The notes beneath the pieces were generated by a model that saw only the letters and a program-made list of their open reading frames with translations, ran no database searches and had not been told where the DNA came from. Positions 1 to 10,543 of a stretch of DNA of 31,270 nt are shown piece after piece. Source of the stretch: Auxenochlorella pyrenoidosa (taxonomy: Eukaryota > Chlorophyta > Trebouxiophyceae > Chlorellales > Chlorellaceae); contig KQ482003.1 of NCBI GenBank assembly GCA_001430745.1, forward strand, positions 1,411,273-1,442,542, in the 5' to 3' direction. Position 1 is the stretch's first letter. Each line of letters opens with the position of its first letter. Position numbers and translations under genes: made by a program.

Positions 1-27
1 ACCCCCTACCCCCCCACCCCCCCCCCC
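1..27 (+). repeat. C-rich polypyrimidine tract at left edge
   Basis: Almost pure C with three A and one T. It sits directly before the first MCM2 exon and looks like the polypyrimidine tract of an intron. No AG dinucleotide is present before the coding sequence resumes, so either a base was lost in the homopolymer, or the acceptor is non-canonical. Confidence 0.7.
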
Positions 28-1168
28 ACGGTGCGCCACCTGGAGAGCATGATCCGCATGGCAGAGGCGCGCGCCGCCATGCACCTGCGCGAGTACGTGA
101 ACGACGACGACATCGACTGCGCCATCCGGTGGGTGGAGTATGTGCTGGTCTGCTCCGCCGGGAGGTCTGGGGGGTGGGCCCCACGCACCAGACAGGGAGC
201 ACCCCGCACCTCCGCTCACTGAGGCATCTCGAGCTACCCCTGCAGCACCAAAACATAGCAGCTCTCTTTGACAGCGCGCCGGCGAGTCGCTCCTGCCCTG
301 GCCAGACCGGGCCGCGCATGGTGGCGGGTGCAACGCAAGCGGGCATGGGATGCGTGGTCGCTCGCCCTCACCCACCCCACCCCCACCCCACCGCAGCATC
401 ATGCTGGAGAGCTTTGTGGCCACGCAGAAGCTGTCGGTGCAGAAGGCGCTGCGCAAGAAGTTCCGCAGGTTCCTCTCCGCCAAGGCAGACTTCAACGGGC
501 TGGTGCTGCTCAAGCTGCAGGTGGGCGCCGGGCTGCCCCAGGCGCCGCGGGCTTAATTACCAGGGGTCCCCCAGTCCCTGCCGTTGAACTGCCAGGGCTT
601 TTCAGGTGTTGCAATTGACATTCACGGCTCAACGCGCAGCGCTGCCTGGGGGTGTCTGGGGCAATGCACCCTGCTGCGTGCACGCCGCATGCGCCGCTGC
701 CTGCCTAACGTGCTGCGCCGCGCTGCGCCGCTGCTCTCGCCCGCAGGAGTGCCTGCGCGACGCGCGGCGTGTGGAAGCCATCACCGGCCAGCAGGAGGAC
801 CGCGACCACTATGTCGTGCCTGTGCGGTGAGCTATGGCAGGGGGCCGGCCAGCCGTGCAGGGCTGCTCGCAGGCCGGCGCCGCGGTAACCAGGCGCAGCA
901 TGCACGCAGCCACAGCACCCGCCATGCTGCGCACAGCCCGGGGTGGCGGGGGAGGGGGGCGCCGCTGTGTTCAGGGCATCGGCCAGCTCACCTGCTCGCT
1001 CCACTGGCTGCCGCTGGTGCGCCCTCCCGCCTTTGCAGGCAGCTGGAGGAGCGGTGCCGCGACATGGACATCTACGACCTCAAGCCCTTCTTCGACAGCG
1101 AATCATTCCAGGCCGCCGGCTTCCGGCTGGGGCAGGGCGGCCAGCAGGTGCTGCTGGCGCGCGCATGA
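28..1168 (+). CDS. MCM2: DNA replication licensing factor MCM2, C-terminal part (5' end outside window)
   Basis: MCM2 is a subunit of the hexameric MCM2-7 replicative helicase in the nucleus. Four exons are read here: 28-128, 397-520, 747-826 and 1039-1168 (stop TGA 1166-1168), giving the last ~144 residues. Joined in phase they match the end of eukaryotic MCM2: a [20 protein letters not shown] block (lid / winged-helix side of the AAA+ domain), then [20 protein letters not shown], then a short C-terminal domain with [14 protein letters not shown]. Donors are gtgggt (129), gtgggc (521) and gtgagc (827); acceptors end in GCAG. The Walker A and B motifs lie upstream, outside the window. Oddity: the first exon is preceded by a C-rich tract (1-27) with no AG, so its acceptor is not visible. 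The family call is firm; the left boundary is not. Confidence 0.95.
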
Positions 1169-1801
1169 GCTGCACAGCGCGCCGCTCCCTCCGCTGCGTC
1201 ATTTTTTTTGGGTCCCGGTAGAACTCGCAGAGGGCGGCAGGCATCGGGCGCTCAGCCGCTGCAACATGCGGCCCCGGTCTTGCTGCCCAGCTCCGCAGCG
1301 CGGCGATGCGGCAGCCCGTGAGCTCAACTGCAAAGTACTGAGACACAACATGACACCTCTTCTAACTAGCCCTGCTCACGACTTCTCCACCCGACCACCA
1401 ATTGTGTTGCCCACGCTCGACCGTGCTCGCACTCCTCCGGGGCCCCAGAGCCTGTAACTCCAGTACTGAGGAGCCTGTTCGACAATGTGGGTGCTTGAGC
1501 TCGTCCCTAGCGAGCTGGCATAGTCCAAGCGAGGTGCTCAGGTCTCTTGATGGGGAATGGTATAGGTGGCAATGGGTGCCTCCTGATGTTGACAACCATG
1601 GGCAGCATGAGGCGGCAGCCGCCAAGACTTGAGCGGCATGCTTCTGGGGTCTGCGTTGATTTGTTGGTCTTCCACATTGTGCAATGTGTGACGCCCTACC
1701 TAGCCCTTCCAGAGGCCCTCCAGAACTCCCCATTCCTGCTACGCCTTGGAAGCGGCCAGTAGGCGATCGCTCACTGTAACAGAAGCCTTTGAGCGATCTG
1801 C
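1169..1801 (+). other. MCM2 3' UTR and intergenic spacer before the FAD synthetase gene
   Basis: No coding exon recognised. It holds a candidate TGTAA polyadenylation signal at 1453-1457, about 285 bases after the MCM2 stop, which is a plausible 3' end in green algae. A second TGTAA at 1775-1779 lies just before the next gene and is less likely to serve MCM2. The promoter of the FAD synthetase gene should also be here, but I see no clear TATA box. Confidence 0.5.
1453..1457 (+). terminator. Candidate polyadenylation signal TGTAA for MCM2
   Basis: Exact TGTAA, the motif used by green algae in place of AATAAA. It is in the right orientation downstream of the MCM2 stop. It is a short motif, so chance occurrence is possible. 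Confidence 0.4.
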
Positions 1802-3376
1802 ATGGGGGCGTGGCGAATGGTGAAGCCGACGAGAGCGGTCCTCCAAGACCAGGCCCTGCCCACAGGGCGCCGGAGCAGGCCCAGAGCCCGCTCAACTGTC
1901 AGCAATTGCAGCTGTGCAATGCAGCCGGCGCCAACTGGTGAGCGGCAGCGAGCGGCAGGCGGTGCTGGTAGGCGGTGCTGGCGGGCCTGGTCGCTTGCTG
2001 AACTCTCCACCTCGATACCCTCTGGACCTTGATGCCCTCCTGCTCATTCCTTCCTCCCATTGCATCGCAGATACCCGCACATCCGGGGGGCAGCAGCACT
2101 GGTGCCGGCCGTTATCTGGCTGCGCAGCACCAGAGCTCGATGCTAGTGTCCCTGCAGCATCTCCCAGTGCTGCCCAGCAGCCGCTGCCCCCCGTGGTGGC
2201 CCTCGGCAAGTTTGACGCCCTGCACCGCGGCCACAGGGCGCTGGCAGCGGCGGCGGCAGCCTTGGGGGGCGCGCCCTGGATGGTCTCCTTCTCAGGCATG
2301 GCAGAGGTGCTGGGCTGGCCGGCGCGGCTGCCGCTGGTGGCGCCCTGCGACCGGCAGCGCGTGCTCGACAGCTGGGCGGCCCACTGCAGGGGGCGGCAGC
2401 CACGAGAGTGCGAGATCCCCTTCTCAGAGGTGAGGGGGAGGGGGGTGCAGGACGACGCAGAGGCGTTGCGACCAGGGTATAGAGGCAGCTGCTGGCAGCA
2501 GGCTGGCACGGAGCGGCATCGTCGCTTCGGGCTGCTGCTCTTGTGCTGCCTGCCCAGGGTGACCGCGGCGCTTTCAAGGGAGCACCCAACTCCACTCTGT
2601 TGGAGGGCCCAAACGCGCTGACACTGGGCTGGCCCTCCCCACCCAGCCCATGCCTGCAGGTCCGCACCATGAGCCCCGAGGCATTTGTGCAGCTGCTGGC
2701 AGCAGAGCTGCGGGCAGCAGGGGTGGTGGTGGGCAGCAACTACCGGTTTGGCTACCGGGCAGCAGGCACAGCAGAGCTGCTGCAGCAGCTGGGGCCGCAG
2801 CATGGCCTGCAGGTGCAAGTCCTGGGGCTGGTGGCGTCGCAGCAGGCGGGAGCAGGTGCGGCACAGGCAGCAGGGCAGCAGGCGGCAGAGCAGCAGCACC
2901 AGCAGCGACATCAGAATGGGCAGCAGGCGGAAGGGCCTGGGTCTCCAGCAGCCGCACCCCGACCGGTGTCGCCAGAGCAGCGCGCAGCTGACAGGCAGGA
3001 CGCGCGCGCCGCCGTCTCCTCCTCCCGCGTGCGCCACGCCCTGGCGGCAGGCGACATGGCCGATGCGGCAGCCTGCCTGGGCCGGCCATACCGCTTGGTT
3101 GCCAGCCTGGCAGAGGCTGCTCCTTCGGCACTGCCAGGCGGCCCTGCGCTGCGCCTGCCCGCAGCAGCGCTGCTCAACCAGCCGCCCGGGCCGGGAACAT
3201 ACCAGGTTGAGGCCCTGCTGGTGGGTGCCGACACCCGGGATGTGCTGCTGCCAGCCTGGCGGGCGCATGTGCGGCTTGACGAGGCTGGCCTCACGCTGCA
3301 GGACGGCGGGGGGCTGCTGGAAGGGCAGGGCCTGCCGCCGGGCGCTGTGCACCTCGCCCTCGACTTCATGCCTTGA
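1802..3376 (+). CDS. FAD synthetase, RibF-like, probably plastidic
   Basis: Predicted to adenylylate FMN with ATP to give FAD. Three exons: 1802-1937, 2071-2429, 2660-3376; 403 residues. The ATG at 1802 was chosen because this exon ends in phase 1 and splices exactly (gtgagc donor, tcgcag acceptor) into the frame of exon 2. Residues 1-45 are rich in Arg, Ser and Thr and poor in acids, like a chloroplast transit peptide. The nucleotidyltransferase HxGH motif is GKFDALHRGH (residues 91-100). It is followed by SFSGMAEVLGW and CDRQRVLDSWA, as in plant chloroplast FAD synthetases, then GVVVGSNYRFGY and SSSRVR (285-290, the STxxR-like motif). Between them is a Gln/Ala-rich low-complexity insertion (about residues 225-280). 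The tail (PGTYQVEALLVG) is reminiscent of the RibF kinase barrel, but I see no riboflavin kinase catalytic motifs, so a mono-functional FAD synthetase as in plants is likely. Confidence 0.92.
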
Positions 3377-3422
3377 GCTTCTTACTTGCTCAACATGTGT
3401 GCCAACTACCACGAGTCTCTCT

Positions 3423-3461
3423 GGCACATTGCTAAAGTGCCTGCACATTGTTAAAGTGCCT
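3423..3461 (+). repeat. Imperfect tandem repeat of ~19 bases in the convergent 3' UTR region
   Basis: Two adjacent copies of gcacattgYtaaagtgcct differ at one base (C or T). They lie between the stop of the FAD synthetase gene and the stop of the convergent Cys-rich gene. The spacer (3377-3570) holds nothing else I can name; both 3' UTRs must share it. Confidence 0.8.
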
Positions 3462-3570
3462 CAAGGCGACGGTGCACCTCCCTCCTATGCCTGCCAGAAC
3501 CAGACAAGTGCCTTGCAGTTGCGGGCGCATGAAAGCAGTGTTATAATGTGCGCAGTGCGGCTCCCAGGGC

Positions 3571-6500
3571 TCAGGCTGCAATGCACGTGCCGTTCTGCTG
3601 AAGCTCGTAGCCGGGGGCGCACTCCTTGCATATTGTGGAGAAGAAACAATGCTTGCAGTTCTTCACCTTGCAGGGCTGCATGGATAGTACGGGGGCACAG
3701 CAAGCACTCAAGAAAATGGAAAGATGCACTCAGCAGATGGGGAGCTGTAGTCGTTGCACATTGCATTGTAATGCCACCCCAAATATGCTGCCGTGAGCTC
3801 AGGAACCAATAACACTCCAGCGACAAGCATAGCGCAGAAAGCGCTAGTGTAGCAGTCAACCCTCAAGTCACAAGCCCACCCTGCCTGGCTCACCAGGCAG
3901 CGCCGCCGGCCCTGCGTGTCAAAGTACGCAATGCCCCCGTCTAGGCAGCCCTCGCAGATGGTGGGGGAGACCAAGCCGCAAGCTGCGCAGTTGGGTTCGC
4001 CGGTGGTCCTGGCGCACTTGACGCACCTGCCACCACCAGTGACTCCCCAGCCCGGCTGGCAGACCCGACATGTGGAGGGCCCATAATCACACGCCATGCA
4101 GTTGGCCAGCTCGCACTGCGGTGGGTGGCAAGGGGCAAGGTGGGTGGGCACATGGGGACCGAGGAATCAGTTTGAGCTGAAGCAACATGTTCTGACAACG
4201 CGGACCAATGCATGCCATACTCACACCCGCAAGCCGGTACCTCATATTCAAGCAGAGGCCTTGCTGCTTTGGTCCCGCCAGCAGCAGCGCTCACCGCAGC
4301 GCATGTGCCGTTCACTAAGGCAAAGCCGTCTTTGCAGCGATGGCAGGTGTCCTTCGTGCGGCAGACAGAGCAGTTGGAAACGCCGCACGGGGCGCAGCCG
4401 CCCTGGCCATCGTAGATGTACCCGCGTAAGCAGCCAGACCCTTTGCACCGCGAGCGAGAGATGCAGGTGCCGCAGCCGCGTGGGCACTGCAGCGTTGAGC
4501 AGGCAGCGAAAGAGGAGGCAGCGCAGCTGATGCGGGCGTGGGCTGGCGGTGCCAAGTAGTTGGGCCCACGATGAGGTGCACGCGTTCCTGCTTGCTTTGA
4601 AGGGCAGCCAGGTGCGTCAGCATGCACCCATCCCACTCACCTCCACACACGTGTTGTTGACAGGTGAATAACCATCGACGCAAGCCTGGCAGATTGTGGA
4701 GTTATAGGAGCACGCCGCGCAGTGCGGGTCAACGCAGCGCACGCAGCCGCCCACCACCACGCCGCGATCGTTTGTACCCTGCCCTGGGGCGTAGCCTGGG
4801 GCGGGCCAGGCAACAACAGCAGGGTGAGCGCAGGAGTTGGTGGATGATGGTGGGCTGGGGCAAAATGCGCAACAATGCAGCTAGCAGCAGAGGGTGTGCA
4901 AGCATGGCCACAGCTACCTACCGGTTTTGCACACAACGCACTCGTCCGGCTTGTAGACGTTTTGACGGGTAGCGCAGTTGCGGACGCCCAGCACGCAGGT
5001 GCGCGGGCGGTTGCCCACCGCATCTGGCGGGCCGGGGCCAATGACATACGGGTTTGGGCACTCGAAACATTTGCCAAGAGAGTAACGGCAGTAGGCATTG
5101 AAGTTGGGGAGAGGCTGGCACTGCCCGCCAACAAGTGTCAGCCCATCAATGCACCCAAGACATGTGAGCTTGCCACCACGCGGCGTAACGCAGGCAACGC
5201 AGCCGAAGCCGCACTGCACTGGGCAATGGAGCAATGCGTGCAAGGGGGCAATCAAGGGTGTGCCACACGGTGAACGTTACAGCACACTCGGCCTGCAACC
5301 ACAGCTGCCGAGGCTGGCCGCCAAGTAGCTCAAAGCTGCGGGCATGCAATCTTGATCGGAGCGCAACGTATCCTTGGCGTAAATGCTGGACTGCACCGTG
5401 TGACTCTTACCTTCGGAGCTCTGCACGTGCCATCAGCCATGAGACCATAGGTTGGGCCAAAGTCATACTGACCGAGGCATTCTTCGCACTTGTCGGCACC
5501 GTCACGGCACCTCCTGAAAATGACAAAAGGGAAGGTGGCTTCAGTAATCCCAGATCTGGGCATGTCTGGGTGCATGTCATGCTCTACTAGTGCAGGACAA
5601 CAAGAGCTGGGAGGTTGTGCTGGAGCGGGAGCTGGGTTCACCACCATCACAGCTGTAGTGCATGCGCATGCCTGCCAAGCGGCTCCCGGGCCCGCCCTGA
5701 CAGTGCGACCACATCATGCGCCTTGCCCTGCCCTGCCCCCCCCCCACCCCCCACCCCAGTAGGAAAGACCAGGTGCAAGTGTGTGAGCAGCATACCAGCG
5801 GGCCAGCCCTCACACGCAGGCTGGGTCCTTGCAGGGACGGCAGACGCCACCGTCCATGCGGTAGTGCTGTCTGCACGCTGGGCATCGGTAGGGTTCCAGG
5901 CCAGGGTAGCAAGGGGAGGAGCAGGTGGGGTCGCTGCAGGCGGGTGGAGAGGACGGGCAGAGAAGAAATAGCCAAAGATGTGACGCTGAGCTCATGAAAA
6001 GGGGCCACAGCCATCAGGCCCGGCACGCATGAGCAACTGCCATGTGGCAGCATTACGAGTATAAAACATTTAAAACAGACATCCGGCGCCGGCTCATGAG
6101 CAGGGGCCACAGCTCCAAGGTGCAGCAACAAGGCACGCATGGGCAGCTCCTCAAGTCGGCGGCAGACACTGCCATGCATGCTCAACCCAACTGTACTCTG
6201 GCTAGCACTAGACCTCTGTGCTGCAAACTCCTTGCAGTCGAACCGGCTGCCCAGTCAGAGCCGACAGGAGAGCAGGCTGGATGAGCAAGGAATGCAGGCG
6301 GACCACCGCTAGCAGCGACTGCCCAGCGCCTCACTTGCACAGGGTGAGGTTGGCAGGGGTATCAGCGAGCCCTGCATGTTCATGCAGGAGAGGGAGGCAC
6401 CGGTCGGCTTCAATGATACCAGAGCCCGTACATCAGAGACCAACCTGCCAATGAAATCCAACACCTGCTGCCGGTCTCCCGGGAGCCCGCCAACGGGACA

Positions 6501-6646
6501 GCCCTCCACATGATTTCTGCCCGATCCTCGTGTTCTCGGCCAAACTCGCCTCTTGTCAGGCAGCCGGCAGGCGGCACTGTCAGCAAAAGGGCGAGCGCAA
6601 GGGCGGCGGCAGGCGCCCAGTATAGAATGCCCGGTGCAGCCCGCAT
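3571..6646 (-). CDS. Secreted cysteine-rich repeat protein (paralog A of tandem pair)
   Basis: Function unknown. Nine exons on the minus strand: 6550-6646, 6335-6371, 5814-5933, 5411-5513, 4922-5213, 4641-4795, 4295-4486, 3894-4115, 3571-3675 (stop TGA 3571-3573); about 440 residues. Exon 1 is a classical signal peptide (MRAAPGILYWAP, a long Ala/Leu core, then AGC). The rest is a chain of CxxC-type repeats such as CSVCRTKDTCHRC, CAACGLVSPTICEGC and CKHCFFSTICKEC, resembling growth-factor-receptor/furin-like Cys-rich folds. Repeat ends often read NGTC or NNTC, which are N-glycosylation sequons. No C-terminal membrane segment or GPI-like tail is visible, so it is probably fully secreted. All intron phases match paralog B at 7556-10543. 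Intron 1 uses a GC donor (gcgagt) where B has gtgagt. The ATG was chosen because it starts the signal peptide conserved between paralogs. Confidence 0.85.
6335..6371 (-). other. 37-base micro-exon, exon 2 of paralog A
   Basis: Encodes GLADTPANLTLC plus two bases. It would be missed by open-frame searches. It is supported by the equal-length exon 10205-10241 in paralog B (RAAASAANVTMC), the same phases (1 in, 2 out) and the same gtgagg donor. Confidence 0.8.
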
Positions 6647-6752
6647 AGCTCGGCGGGCGCCCGGCCTTGAGAGGCCTTGCGACTTGCACAAGAAGGCGGT
6701 GCGGACTGACCGGAGGTCCAGAACCGTACAAAAGAGCGTGGGTGATTCCCCA
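6647..6752 (-). promoter_or_regulatory. 5' UTR / proximal promoter block conserved between paralogs A and B (copy A)
   Basis: Read on the minus strand, ggggaatcacccacgctc (6734-6751) and the stretch down to the ATG align with the same distance upstream of paralog B. Conservation outside the coding sequence suggests either recent duplication or constraint on shared regulation. Which of the two cannot be told from two copies. Confidence 0.5.
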
Positions 6753-7555
6753 GCAGCAGCATGGAAAACCGCCTTGCACGCCCACTGGGCATGGGCAGCC
6801 ATTCATCCATTTGGTTGTGCAGCAACATCCAGCACATTTTGATTTTCACGCCATGAGGTCATGCAGCCCTTGAGCAGACTCAGGAGATCTCTAGCGGCTC
6901 AGCAGAGCGGCATGGTTGGCTGGTGCCCTGCGCTGCATGCGCGTGCATGTGCTCCCACTGGGCAGCTGCGTTGTCTGTGCGGTGAGCGAGCAATGCCACC
7001 GTGCGCTGCACGGTCATGCACCATCTGCTGGCACACAATGTGGATGTCACAAGAGCCTTGTCCTGATGGTCAGGCTCATGGTCTGTTTATTTCACAGCTG
7101 GCATTCTCACAGGGGCGCGATGTCAACGCAACGCTGTCTGCTCTGCGTCCTTCTGCCGCGATCCAGCGTGCTGCACTGCTTGAACACAACTCTAAAACAA
7201 AATTGGCCTCAGACGCCCCCACCACACAAAGCACCGTGGACAGGCAGGCACCATGGCTTGAGCTTTGCTTTTGAAAGGCACGTGCCCAGGGGCTGATCAA
7301 CGAAACGACCAAACGATCAACGTGAGTGCAGCACGGGAGGCCAGGCGGCGCCGGCATAGTTGACCAATGGCGCCGGAAGAGAATACGATGAGGTGGCAGG
7401 CTGGGGAGGAATGGGTGGCAGAACTTGTGCAAGCACACAAGCGCGGTTCTGTGTTCTACAGCGCTGGCGCCTGGATGCCTCCTCCTCCTGCGTGCAAAAA
7501 TAGGTGCACAGGCAGACCCATGCGAGGCAGCAGGAGGCAAAGCGCAGCCCGCCCT
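6647..7555 (-). other. Spacer between tandem Cys-rich genes: paralog A upstream region and paralog B 3' UTR
   Basis: No exon recognised. The part next to the A start codon (6647 to about 6752) is alignable to the region upstream of B (10544 to about 10644), including a shared ggggaatca block and the CTTGTGC-AAG-CGCAA stretch. These are probably the 5' UTR and core promoter copied in the duplication. A short direct repeat gatcaacg occurs at 7294-7301 and 7315-7322. No TATA box or TGTAA signal is evident on the minus strand. Confidence 0.55.
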
Positions 7556-10543
7556 TCAGGCTGGGGAGCACGTGCCGTTGCGCTGCAGGTTGTAGCCGGC
7601 GTCGCATATGTCACACTTGGTGGGGTGGGCAAAAAATGCACAGTTCGGCACCCTCTTAGCCTGCAGGGGGCGAGTGGAACCCGGAAACAGAGTGACGGTC
7701 GCTGTTGGACCAGTTCGTCAGCAACCGCAGGCACAGTGCAGTATGCTTGCATGAAAGTGCGCTGCAACTTCTCTTCCTGGACTCAAACCAACACACTGCT
7801 GCTGTCCTGCACTGTGCAACCAAGCCCCAGCAGGCCGCAGGCTTGGCTGCACCACGCAGGCGCTGAAGCCGTGCACGCTCCCTCACCAGGCAGCGCCGCT
7901 GGCCCCGTGTGTCAAAGTAAAGGATGTAGCCCTGCCGGCAGCCTTCGCAGATGGTGCGCGAGGTGTTGCACAGCTCGCAGTTGGGCTCGCCGGTGGATCT
8001 GGCGCAGTTGACTGTGCAGCGGCCAGTGGCGTCCCTGGCCCAGCCAGGCTGGCAGGTTTCGCAGGTGGTGAGGTCTGACCGGCACTGCTGGCAGCGCGCC
8101 ACCTTGCACGGCTTTGTTATCGGTGGCGGGGCCTGCATGAGCGGGTGGCACGAGGTGTGCTGTCAAGAAAGGTTCAGTCGGTTTGAAGGGCGCAGATGGC
8201 CCAGTGCAGATGAAGCCGCTCGCTCCCAGAGCGTGGAGCAGCAAGTGCCGGTGCGGTCCCGCGCTGCTGCTTTTGCCCCCATGGTGAGAACCCGCCTGCT
8301 GTGGGCAGCGCCAGAACGCACACACTCACCTTGGTGCACTTGCCGGCACGGGTGGGCACAAAACCGTCATGGCAGGCAAAGCACACTCCAGGTTCGTCAC
8401 GACAGGAGTAGCAGTTGGGGACGGTGCATGGCATGCACTTTGAGCCAAAGTAGGGGATCCCTCTGGGGACAGGGGCGAACCCAGGTTGACACTCGTAGCA
8501 GTACTTGTTTTGTAGAATGTCAGCGTATGAGCACGAAAGGCAGCGGTCTGGGCACTGCAGTGGGGGCAGACGGTGCGTGTGCGGGGGGGATGGGGGGGGG
8601 GGGGGGGGGCGCACCAGGCTGCTGAGTGGGAACATGGGTGAGTGAACACCCGGCAAGGAGGGGCATCTGGGAGCGCATGTCATTCATTGAGCAAAGAAGG
8701 GTCTTGCAGCCAGGCAGGAGCAGCCCCGGCGGCTTGCACCTCCCCCTGCGCACCTTGTTCACCACGCACGCGCCAGCTACAAGGGCGCGCCCATCCTCAC
8801 AGCCACCAGTGTCACACTGTGTGGCCTTGTTGGTGCACTGAGCGCAGTGCGGGACTGAGCAGCGCGCGCAGCCGCCCTTCATTGTGAACGGACTTGTGGA
8901 AAAATCAAGGCCCAGCCTGGGGCCATAGCCTGGCAGCGGGGGGTGGGCAGGGTGCACAGCCGTCAAGAGGAGGGACCCCAACCGGTGGGGCTGCTTGTGG
9001 GACACTGGCAAGTCGTATGCAATCAGAGAGGTGGGCCCAGGCTGGATCCGCTGGTCGAGACATGCAGCAGAGCAGGGCGGTCGGTGAGCGCTCCGGCTGT
9101 GCGGAGCCTAATGCCGATGGCGCCGCCACCCACCCACCTGGCTGACAACTTCGGCACTTGATTTCGTTGTCAATTCTGGCAACGACGCCACAGTTGGGGA
9201 GGCCGGTCAAGGGCACGCAGGTGCCGTTGACGAGCTCATGGTTCTCCTTACAAAACCAACAGGATTCGCCAACATATCGGCAGAAGGCGTTGTAGTTGGG
9301 GACCAGCTTGCACTGCCCGTTGACGACGCGAAGACCGTCGGTGCACCTGGCGCAGGTGGGCTTGCCGCCGTCTGTGGGCATGGTGCATTCAACGCAGCCG
9401 TAGCCGCACTACGGTGTGGGAGTAGAAGTACAAAGCGGTTAGAAATTGTTCCGCCGCTGAAGAGCAGGGCCTTGGCCAACGCAATGACTGCATTGTGGGT
9501 AAAATTGCGGTTAGCACAAGCCGCACGCTGTGTCTGCCACCCGACCCAGCCCAATCCTCCCACAGAGCCCCCAATGGAGCGCATGCGCCGATGCAGCATG
9601 CAGTACACACCTGGGGGGCCTTGCAGGTGCCGTTCACCAGACTGTAAAATGTAATCATATCGCCAAAATAGTTGCACTCATTGCACTTGTTTTGTTCGAT
9701 GCACACCCTGTGGAAGGACCAGAAGGGACATAGATGGGCAGAATTTGAGACTGTCAGGTGCTTGTTCCTGGTGGGCTGAACGGCTTTGTGCTAGGCATGA
9801 CAAGTGCGGCAGGGCCTAGCCGACTTGCTCAGCTTGCTCAGCAACCGTGGCAACAGGAACAAGGATGCATATGGCAGCAGTTGGGCCTGCCATCACTAAC
9901 CGGCAGGCTGGATCCTTGCAGCGACGGCATACGCCGTCGACCAGCAGGTAGTTCGGTAAGCACTTTTGACAGGGTACAACAGCGCTGCCTGGGCCACAAT
10001 AAGCTGAAATGTCGCAGAGCAGGTCGCTGCGCGCAAGTGGGAGGGCGGCTTAGTGGTGAGACCCGAGAGGTGCAGCTCGGCCAGGCCTCACAAAACATGC
10101 ATCCTGTTCTATCATATAGATGTGTGCATTGCAAGCTGCTGCACAGCAGCGCAGCAAGCACCCAAGGAAGCAGGAGGAGCAATGGCAGCTGCCCGGCACC
10201 TCACTTGCACATGGTGACGTTGGCAGCGCTTGCGGCAGCCCCTGCAGAGCCACAGGTAGTGTTTGCAGGAACTGAAGGTGACAAGACAGTCCCAAGACGC
10301 CAGGCAGTACAGCCTGCTGTTTGCCAAACACCCTTGCACAAGCAGCCGGGATGGTAGTCACCCCGGCAGGCGGTAAAGTGTCGCCCAGGGGCCCTCTGCA
10401 GGCAGAGTGTGGCGGGTGCATCCGGAGCTTCCCACGGGCAACTCACGGGCAGCCAGGCAGCCGACAGGCGTCGCCGACAGCAGGAGGGCGAGCGCAAGGG
10501 CGACGGCAGGCGCCCTGTACAGAACGCCCGGTGGAGCGCGCAT
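7556..10543 (-). CDS. Secreted cysteine-rich repeat protein (paralog B of tandem pair)
   Basis: Function unknown. Nine exons on the minus strand: 10447-10543, 10205-10241, 9901-10026, 9611-9707, 9138-9408, 8754-8929, 8330-8554, 7887-8132, 7556-7660 (stop TGA 7556-7558); about 459 residues. Signal peptide MRAPPGVLYRAPAVALALAL is nearly that of paralog A. The body is CxxC-rich repeats: CIEQNKCNEC, CRSDLTTCETC, CELCNTSRTICEGC, CYSCRDEPGVCFAC, and a last exon ending GYNLQRNGTCSPA. Exons 1, 2 and 9 have the same lengths as in A (97, 37, 105 bases) and every intron phase agrees, whereas the introns themselves have diverged. Several repeats close with NGTC sequons. There is no transmembrane segment after the signal peptide. 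An extracellular matrix or cell-wall role is a guess from the Cys-rich secreted design only. Confidence 0.85.
8583..8609 (+). repeat. G-rich homopolymer tract in intron 6 of paralog B
   Basis: Nearly pure G on the plus strand. On the coding (minus) strand it is a polypyrimidine C tract upstream of the exon 7 acceptor. Length is likely unstable or mis-sequenced. Confidence 0.8.
10205..10241 (-). other. 37-base micro-exon, exon 2 of paralog B
   Basis: Encodes RAAASAANVTMC plus two bases, flanked by a ctctgcag acceptor and a gtgagg donor. It matches the 37-base exon of paralog A in length and phase, which is the main support. Confidence 0.8.

Noticed and set aside
1892..3448. Open frame of 518 codons on the minus strand opposite the FAD synthetase
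   Set aside because: It lies antisense to a gene with clear motifs and has Cys/Arg/Ser-rich composition typical of GC-rich shadow frames, with no recognisable domain.
10050..10440. Longer second exon for paralog B starting at the 10390 acceptor
   Set aside because: It runs into a stop in the phase set by exon 1. The 37-base exon at 10205-10241 matches paralog A exactly in length and phase.
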